This document shows positions 33,645 through 39,399 of a stretch of 39,399 nt of DNA, piece by piece. Position 1 is the stretch's first letter; each line of letters starts with the position of its first letter. Under the pieces are notes generated by a model. That model saw nothing but the letters and a program-made list of their open reading frames with translations. It had not been told where the DNA came from and ran no database searches. Source of the stretch: SAR324 cluster bacterium (GTDB lineage: Bacteria > SAR324 > NAC60-12); the NCBI GenBank assembly GCA_014382365.1, contig JACNJW010000047.1, positions 1 to 39,399 on the forward strand. Reading direction: 5' to 3'. The translations under genes and the position numbers were made by a program.

Positions 33645-35558
33645 ATGTCTAAATCAATTTTCTTCAGATTCTCGGCAGCTTTAGCCGTAGGACTTTTTGT
33701 TGCTCTCCCTGCGTATGCAGGAGGAGGAGGATGGTTCATTAAACCTCTTGGGCTGATGCTTGGAGGCGCTATGCTCCTGACGATTTTACTGACCAAACTT
33801 AAACAGACCAATATTCTGGCTTTTGTGATCATGGGTTACATAATGGCCAGTGTAGCCGGACTTCCGGAAACCACTATTGAGCAGTTGAATGATCATTATA
33901 GTGGAATCCGTGCAATTCTGGATGGATTCCAACAGATTGGTATTGTACTGATTCTGTTTATGGCTGGATTGCAGTTCAACCTGATTGACATTACCAAGCG
34001 TATAAATTTAATACTTGTAAATGGAGTTGGCTACATGGGGCTGGGTTTACTGCTTTTTTTCTGGGCAGCAATCACTTTTGCAGGCACAACGGGATTTAGT
34101 GAAAGTATCTATTTCGCACTTTGTCTCGCAGTCCCTTCCAGCATAATGGTTGCTGCAGCATTAAAGAACAGTGAAACTGAAGAAACTCTGCAGGGACAAA
34201 TTTCAACAGGAATTACAGTCATCAGTACACTGGCTGCAATCGTCCTGCTTGCCAAGTTGAGTGCTACCGGTGCAGTAGGCAAAATTTCTGACACAACAGC
34301 ACTGTTTTCTTCAGCGGAAACTTTTAAATCCACAATGGTTTTTAATCTCTGGTTGACCGAAGAACTGATATTACTGGTTGTGGTTCTGATGATACTCTCA
34401 AAAGTTGTGCTGGATCCAGTAGTGCGCTATCTTCTACGTTCATCTGAACTGCTCTTTGTCAGTGCCTTGGGTTATTGTATGGGTATTGCGGCCATTTGCG
34501 GATATATTGGTATTTCTCCGGAAGCAGGTGCTTTTTTTGCAGGAATTTCTGTAGGAAACCTGCCTTATCGATTAGACATTGAAGACAAAGTCGGTCCGTT
34601 GAAATCATTTGGTGGAGCTTTGTTTTTTCTAACTCTTGGAGTTGAAATCGCAACCATTCAAGTCACTAATTTCAGTAGCAACATTGGAGCAATCGTTCCA
34701 ATCCTGATTTTAGTAGTGCTCATTAAACCTCTCTTTTTGATCATCACAGGTTTTGCTTCTGATCTTAAAGGACGGACTGCTTTTTTGATTGGAACAACTC
34801 TGAATCAGTCATCAGAAATATCCATCATAGTCGCTCTTTTGGCATGGAAATCACAAGTTTTCAGCGACAGTCTTTTTGCAATAGTAATTGCTGTTATTCT
34901 CTTGTCATTCTTTTTCTCTGCTATCGGACATGTCATTCAGCCCGGACTCTATAATTCTTTCAAGTGGATTGTTGGTATTTTAAACCGCAACATTTCTGCA
35001 CAGGATCTGGAAACAAAGCGGCATGTCATTTTGAAAGACCATGTAGTCCTGTTAGGTTTTAATGAAATTGCTCAGGAGATTGGTGAGTTTTATGAGGATC
35101 AACTTACTCCGGAGCGGGTATTGTTGATTGATTCAGACCCGGAAATCATCAAACATTTTGAGGAGCGTAAAGATTCCAACGTTGATCCCGTTTATGCAGA
35201 TCCAACCGATCCTGCTGTCTGGAAAGAATATAAGCTCTGCGAGGCAAAAGTAGTTGTTTCGTGTACAGGAAGCGATTTAGACGCAGATTTGGCACTTGCT
35301 GCCTACATCAAGCAAGCGGCACCGAGTCTTCCTGTTTTGGCTGTTACAACCGCACATGAGGATTCACTTAAACTATATGAAAGTGGAATCCGCTATGTTG
35401 TTCAAACAGATCACCTTGCCTCGAAAACCTTCCGCGGAGTATTTGCAGAAGAAATTGATAAGCCGGCAACAGAATCTTTTCAGGAAAAAGGCAGCAATCA
35501 CTGGAAGGATACTCGTGCAATCAGAGATGGTTTGGGCGAGATTTTCAAACTAGTATAA
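33645..35558 (+). CDS. KefB-like antiporter paralogue with RCK domain, copy 2 (altered ion-binding site)
   Basis: I prefer ATG at 33645 over ATG at 33633, since AGAGG lies 4 nt before it. The 637-residue protein matches copy 1 over its whole length: signal peptide ending PAYA, four glycines, (I/L).PLG.ML, about 12 helices, and a RCK domain near the C-terminus (VVLLGFNEIAQEI). The transport motif differs. Aligned to QDIVAVV of copy 1 it reads STLAAIV, so the Q-D pair is S194-T195, and LSST is changed to PSSI at 164-167. Loss of the aspartate argues against ordinary cation/proton exchange. It may be a regulatory partner of copy 1 in a heterodimer, or a transporter with another mechanism. Confidence 0.88.
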   Translation: MSKSIFFRFSAALAVGLFVALPAYAGGGGWFIKPLGLMLGGAMLLTILLTKLKQTNILAFVIMGYIMASVAGLPETTIEQLNDHYSGIRAILDGFQQIGIVLILFMAGLQFNLIDITKRINLILVNGVGYMGLGLLLFFWAAITFAGTTGFSESIYFALCLAVPSSIMVAAALKNSETEETLQGQISTGITVISTLAAIVLLAKLSATGAVGKISDTTALFSSAETFKSTMVFNLWLTEELILLVVVLMILSKVVLDPVVRYLLRSSELLFVSALGYCMGIAAICGYIGISPEAGAFFAGISVGNLPYRLDIEDKVGPLKSFGGALFFLTLGVEIATIQVTNFSSNIGAIVPILILVVLIKPLFLIITGFASDLKGRTAFLIGTTLNQSSEISIIVALLAWKSQVFSDSLFAIVIAVILLSFFFSAIGHVIQPGLYNSFKWIVGILNRNISAQDLETKRHVILKDHVVLLGFNEIAQEIGEFYEDQLTPERVLLIDSDPEIIKHFEERKDSNVDPVYADPTDPAVWKEYKLCEAKVVVSCTGSDLDADLALAAYIKQAAPSLPVLAVTTAHEDSLKLYESGIRYVVQTDHLASKTFRGVFAEEIDKPATESFQEKGSNHWKDTRAIRDGLGEIFKLV

Positions 35559-35568
35559 GCAAGCAGTA

Positions 35569-35593
35569 AACCCCGTCATTCAGTGGCGGGGTT
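35569..35593. terminator. Hairpin between convergent antiporter and channel genes
   Basis: AACCCCG pairs with CGGGGTT around an 11-nt loop. It is the only strong hairpin in the 62-bp gap between the convergent stops, so it probably serves both directions, though T tracts on either side are short. Confidence 0.55.
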
Positions 35594-35620
35594 ACAACTA
35601 CCCACACCCATCTCCTCGCC

Positions 35621-38131
35621 TCATAATCTCGCTCTTACATTTGGTGCACGAAGCTGATTTGCACGGAACTGCTCAACACGCTTGTGACCAATTTTTATCA
35701 AATTTTCTATTTTATTTTCTGAGATTTTCATCGACTCTGCAATTTCACGCAGTAGAGCTTCTTCTCTTTCATCGAAATTTCTATCAACTGTAGCAATATT
35801 TAGCAAGCTTTCGAGCACATGATCTTGATCCTTTTGATCAAACTCTACAGCCTGAATAGGCGGCATCTGCCAGCGTAAAATATATTCTTCAATTACTTGA
35901 ATTTTGTCGAAGTCTTTCACCAGCCGAATTGCGGAATGCAGAAAAGAACGCTCATGCAGATCAATATGATCATCTGCCATTACCATTGCAACCACTGCAC
36001 TGGCAAACCAAAATCTCTGTTCTGCATTCATTTTGTTCACCAGCTCAGTATCAAATTTAGGGACATCATGGTCCTTGGTGTTCTTTTTTATTTCGCGTAA
36101 TACTCTGGTGCTTTTGAGTGCTTTTTGAGCATTCTCATTGCCATATTTAGCCGCTTCACGAAACCAATGGTATGATTCATCCAAGTTCTTCGGTACACCT
36201 TTACCATGAAAATTCAAGAGACCTAGATTATATTTTGCACGAGTATGGTGCTGAATTGCAGCTTGATGGAAACTATGATAGGCTTCTTCATAATCTTCAT
36301 CATTTTTAATCAGTTGCAAGCCTCTTCGAAACAATTTTTCTGCAACCTCAGAAGGTTCCGTTGCTGCCTGATCCTGATCTGAATCCTCATCTGATTCTTC
36401 CTCATAACCTATTTCCAGATCTGCTGCTGAGACCGGTGCAATGTATATCAGACGATCTCCAGGGTTAACTTGAATATCCGGATGCGGATTTACCAGTAGT
36501 TTGTGTGACTGACTGCGAATCAAGCCCACTGGGAGCTTTTCTTCTTTTTCCTTCAGATTTACAATAGTTGACAACCAACTTGCCGGTTGCCAATCCTGAC
36601 TTAAATGACGCACATGCAGACTCTGTGTCTTTGATTCCTCCAGGATAACTTCCTCAATCAGTGTCCCAAGTCCTGGATTTAAGGCTGACTGTGAAAGAAT
36701 TGGAGCAATCAGCTCTTCCGGATCTAGGCAAAAGTCACAACCAACTTTAAACAACTGCTGGTCAAAATCTTCTTTATGAAAACTTGCAATTGTAAAGACC
36801 TCACCATCAGTAGCCTGTTCCAGACGCAGCACTGACATTAAATTCTGACCATCATCCGCATGATCAATCAGCGCAACTTTTGCCTCTGTTGATTTAGCCT
36901 GCAAAAAAGATTTTTCAGAGTTGGAATCACCTTCAATCCATTCAACATTCAGGTTAGCAGGTATTTCTTCCAATAGTGGAATGTCTGAAAGCACTACTAT
37001 TTTTTCCTGCTGTTTTCTAAGACTCAACTCGAACAAACAGCGTTTAATGAAAACCAAATTATCAGAACTAATCAAAATGTGTCCTTTCAGACCAATCTCA
37101 TCCATCCCAATCACTTCAACTGCATGCTCTTCAAGATCACCTTTTGGACGTGTTGCTGGTGGTTCCAACTGCATTATTAAACAGCCTTGAGGCAGCTCAA
37201 AATTCGCCTCTGGGTTGATCAGCACTACCTCGTCAATTACAACAGCAAGCGGCATAATACCATGTTTTTGTTTCTGTTTCTTTATGAGATCAAGCCAAGT
37301 CTGACCAATAAAAGCTGAACCTGGTTTTCGAGTTGCTATCATCAGCCCATCGGCACAGTTGATTACTTTGCTGAGCCAGGCAGGCGCGCCCTGTGAGTGG
37401 AAAGCCAGCAGCATTAATGGTACATAAAGATCATATGGATCCAGAGCATGATCACATCCTACATCCTCAAAGTAGTTTCTATATTCCCGTCCAACATATT
37501 GTGCCTGAGTCACAATCTTTCCGTCACTCAAGGTTTCAAGTTGTAAAACTGTCATCAGGGCATAGCTGTTATCTTTAAAATAAACATAGGCAATTTCAGC
37601 TTTTGATGCCACTGATTTTCGCAAGACATTGAGATCAAAAGAATCTCCAGATACCCATTTTAGTTTTTTATAAGAGGTGGCCAGCAAAGGATGTTCATCC
37701 ATCGGAGAGATCAGTACAACTTTATCTTCTTTCACGTACTGCTTGTTTTGTGAAAGTATATCCAGCATCCAAGTTGGATCGTCTGAGCAAATCAGAACAT
37801 GTCCCTTTATTTTGAGCGAGTCCAAACCTCGATCTCGACCGGAGCGAAACTCCTGAAACTTATCAGTAACTAATGACACTATTATTGAAAAATTTATCAA
37901 TCCTGCAGCCATTACCAGAAAAGTAAACAATTGACCCGGAATCGTCTCAGGCGACATGTCACCATAACCTACTGTGGTAAAAGTCACGACTGACCACCAG
38001 AGAGAATTGAATACTGAACTAAAGGGACTTCCTTCCAGTCCGGTCAGTATGTATTCAAAAAAATATATACCAAAGGTTGAGATGAGCAGAAATAACGGCA
38101 GCATCGCAACCAAAAATAGACGAATTTTCAT
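35621..38131 (-). CDS. Two-TM K+ channel with two RCK units, Sel1-like repeats and TerB-like domain
   Basis: Residues 1-90 are a pore module: TM1, the K+ filter TTVGYGD at 52-58, and TM2. Two RCK units follow, at about 108-325 (HVLICSDDP..., TrkA-C part to 325) and 348-566 (HILISSDNL...). Both have lost the GxGxxG nucleotide motif, as in Ca2+-gated MthK-like channels. An acidic linker (EEESDEDSDQDQ, about 577-588) leads to a Sel1/TPR-like stretch at 596-672 (RAKYNLGLLNFHGKGVPKN). Then comes a TerB-like helical domain at about 705-815 with acidic motifs DDHIDLHE and DRNFDERE. The first parts form a ligand-gated K+ channel. The C-terminal domains may bind metal or partners. The 836-residue length is far above simple RCK channels. 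Confidence 0.88.
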   Translation of the reverse strand: MKIRLFLVAMLPLFLLISTFGIYFFEYILTGLEGSPFSSVFNSLWWSVVTFTTVGYGDMSPETIPGQLFTFLVMAAGLINFSIIVSLVTDKFQEFRSGRDRGLDSLKIKGHVLICSDDPTWMLDILSQNKQYVKEDKVVLISPMDEHPLLATSYKKLKWVSGDSFDLNVLRKSVASKAEIAYVYFKDNSYALMTVLQLETLSDGKIVTQAQYVGREYRNYFEDVGCDHALDPYDLYVPLMLLAFHSQGAPAWLSKVINCADGLMIATRKPGSAFIGQTWLDLIKKQKQKHGIMPLAVVIDEVVLINPEANFELPQGCLIMQLEPPATRPKGDLEEHAVEVIGMDEIGLKGHILISSDNLVFIKRCLFELSLRKQQEKIVVLSDIPLLEEIPANLNVEWIEGDSNSEKSFLQAKSTEAKVALIDHADDGQNLMSVLRLEQATDGEVFTIASFHKEDFDQQLFKVGCDFCLDPEELIAPILSQSALNPGLGTLIEEVILEESKTQSLHVRHLSQDWQPASWLSTIVNLKEKEEKLPVGLIRSQSHKLLVNPHPDIQVNPGDRLIYIAPVSAADLEIGYEEESDEDSDQDQAATEPSEVAEKLFRRGLQLIKNDEDYEEAYHSFHQAAIQHHTRAKYNLGLLNFHGKGVPKNLDESYHWFREAAKYGNENAQKALKSTRVLREIKKNTKDHDVPKFDTELVNKMNAEQRFWFASAVVAMVMADDHIDLHERSFLHSAIRLVKDFDKIQVIEEYILRWQMPPIQAVEFDQKDQDHVLESLLNIATVDRNFDEREEALLREIAESMKISENKIENLIKIGHKRVEQFRANQLRAPNVRARL

Positions 38132-38679
38132 ACTTGCGCTCTTTATAGCTGGTTAAAAATACACAGTTTGTCTGATGTCATTTTATCTCAGGATGAAGAC
38201 TGCTTACATATCTTTTGCAGGCAGAGTAACAAATCATGTATCAAATTAAAAAATATTTGCTCTAAATTTTCAAGGGCTTTCACAGTTAGTATGCTTGATT
38301 ATATGCAAATATTGTGGAAGATGCTTTGAGTATCTCAAAGCTGAACATACAGGATGCTGTTGATGGGATTAATAAACATGTTTTTTTAGTCATGCTTAAA
38401 TATTGGATTGATCAGTTTCTCTACTCAAATAGTCTCTACAGTTATTTCGTGCATCTTACCAACAGTCAGTTAGATATATTGATTTGATATATATGATTTC
38501 ATATTATGTATAATCATATCTTTAAGCTTACATATTTAATGCATTTTTTTGCATTTTGAACTATCTGAATTTTGATTTAATATATATTTTATCATATATA
38601 GTAAGTTCATCATCACAACACTCCATTTTTTCAAACAACACTCACTAGTCTATTCATTTTTGATTATGTATATATAAAT
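38132..38679. other. 548-bp AT-rich gene-free stretch
   Basis: No convincing gene is visible. The stretch becomes very AT-rich from about 38460 to 38660, with runs such as TTTAATATATATTTTATCATATATA. It contains a perfect 8-bp hairpin at 38323-38341. It should hold the promoter of the channel gene at its left side. An 18-codon ATG frame near 38193 is too short to support. Confidence 0.5.
38323..38341. repeat. Perfect inverted repeat GCTTTGAG-TAT-CTCAAAGC
   Basis: The 8-bp arms are exact complements with a 3-nt spacer. It lies about 190 bp upstream of the channel gene start. It could be an operator or an RNA hairpin; no T tract follows on either strand. Confidence 0.4.
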
Positions 38680-39081
38680 TCATTTAGAAAGTGTGGTCTG
38701 CCAGGGACTGCCATCTCTATATTCACCTATCATTTTGCTTCCATCTTCAAAATACAGAGTCCCTTCGCCATGTTTTTTACCTGCTTTCCATTGACCTTCA
38801 TATTTGTCTCCATTGGGCCAACTGTAAGTACCTTGTCCCTCCATTTTGTCTGCCTTCCATTCACCTTCATATTTCCCTCTGTCAGCAGCAGTAAGAATGC
38901 CTTTACCTTCTTTTAAGCCCTCTTTCCATTCACCTTCATAACTGTCTCCATTTTCATAAGTTATGTTTCCCTTGCCGTGAGGTTTACCGTTTTTCAGTTC
39001 ACCATCATACTCAACCGCAGTAGTACAACCAACCAACAGTAGCAAAGATAAAACCAGAATAAGCATTAGCATTTTCTTCAT
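38680..39081 (-). CDS. MORN-repeat lipoprotein
   Basis: The first 18 residues are a lipoprotein signal ending LLVG-C19 (lipobox LVGC). The rest is four to five MORN repeats of about 22 residues: YDGELKNGKPHGKG, then YEGEWKEGLKEGKG, YEGEWKADKMEGQG, YEGQWKAGKKHGEG and a shorter IGEYRDG. MORN repeats form a beta-sheet ribbon that in other proteins binds lipids or partners at membranes. Location is the periplasmic face of a membrane. Neighbours give no clue: it lies alone between an AT-rich gap and a tRNA gene. Function is not known. Confidence 0.88.
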   Translation of the reverse strand: MKKMLMLILVLSLLLLVGCTTAVEYDGELKNGKPHGKGNITYENGDSYEGEWKEGLKEGKGILTAADRGKYEGEWKADKMEGQGTYSWPNGDKYEGQWKAGKKHGEGTLYFEDGSKMIGEYRDGSPWQTTLSK

Positions 39082-39348
39082 ATCAGAGTTCTATTTAAAA
39101 CTTTTGGAAATATCAGTAACTACCTGTTTTATTGCTTAACCCAAGATTTATCACCATTCAGTGAACATTACAAGTCAAGGAAAATGAAAGCGAAAAAAGA
39201 GGGGCAACATAAAATACTCAACCTGAAAGCCTCTACAAACTACCGGTTGTCAGCTTCAGTTGGGTCGATTCAGAAAATTTTTTGGGGAGATGACATGATT
39301 TAAAGAAAAGGTAAATTTAACTGAAACAGCTATACCCTCATTTTTTAT

Positions 39349-39399
39349 TGGTGGGCCAGGCTGGACTTGAACCAGCGACCGGACGATTATGAGTCGTCA
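39349..39399 (-). tRNA. tRNA-Met (CAT), 3' part; cut by the window edge
   Basis: On the minus strand one reads the anticodon stem GACGA / TCGTC with loop CTCATAA (anticodon CAT, plus-strand 39389-39391), a 5-nt variable region, the T arm GCTGG-TTCAAGT-CCAGC, the acceptor strand CTGGCCC, discriminator A, and an encoded CCA end at 39349-39351. The D arm and 5' end lie beyond the window. A CAT anticodon may be elongator Met or the lysidine-modified Ile2; the missing half is needed to tell. Confidence 0.9.

Noticed and set aside
39184..39303. 39-codon ATG frame with AAGGA close upstream, between the MORN gene and the tRNA
   Set aside because: The ribosome site is only 3 nt from the ATG, the peptide has no recognisable features, and short frames of this size are expected by chance.

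Overview
The window reads as ordinary chromosome from a Gram-negative, proteobacterium-like organism, moderately AT-rich, probably marine and with an anaerobic or microaerobic respiratory side. Evidence for this includes Tat signal peptides, lipoprotein signals, periplasmic c-type cytochromes, a sigma-54 activator, a TorD-type chaperone and the DUF3305/DUF3306 formate dehydrogenase accessory genes. A SAR324- or deltaproteobacterium-like lineage would fit, but that is inference without a database search. No prophage, insertion sequence, CRISPR array or rRNA was seen. A partial tRNA-Met(CAT) lies at the right edge.

Region 1 (about 0.35-18.4 kb) is a formate dehydrogenase (FDH) island. On the plus strand, fdhD is translationally coupled to an excisionase-type HTH regulator with a molybdate-type (PBP-like) sensor domain. 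On the minus strand is a cofactor unit: moeA, tupA, tupB, tupC (tungstate uptake), mobB and a sigma-54 response regulator. Upstream of it, also on the minus strand, is the structural unit: DUF3305, a DUF3306-polyferredoxin fusion, a TorD-like chaperone, an ABC-2 ATPase/permease pair, a small Tat-signal protein, then FDH catalytic, iron-sulfur and cytochrome b subunits, ending in a strong terminator at 8010-8047. The layout suggests a periplasmic, probably tungsten-dependent formate dehydrogenase with its cofactor supply, maturation and regulation in one place.

Region 2 (18.4-26.4 kb) holds a secreted hypothetical protein with a metallophosphoesterase (minus strand). On the plus strand are a K+-dependent-type membrane pyrophosphatase, a cysteine desulfurase, a tiny lipoprotein, a six-haem cytochrome c built from three c4-like pairs, and a related two-haem cytochrome.

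Region 3 (26.5-31.5 kb) is a BMP-type ABC uptake cassette (two permeases and a binding protein, with no ATPase in the window) followed by an AtzG-like small protein and an AtzE-like amidase. Import of a nucleoside- or ureide-like nitrogen compound and its hydrolysis is a reasonable guess.

Region 4 (31.7-38.1 kb) is a cation-handling module. Two tandem KefB-like antiporter paralogues both carry a signal peptide and a polyglycine N-terminus, and the second has lost the transport aspartate. Convergent to them is a two-TM K+ channel with two RCK units, a Sel1-like region and a TerB-like domain. The right end has a 548-bp AT-rich gene-free stretch, a MORN-repeat lipoprotein and the tRNA.

The observations most worth follow-up are the DUF3306-polyferredoxin fusion, the antiporter pair with one catalytically altered member, the channel-RCK-Sel1-TerB architecture and the triplicated diheme cytochrome.
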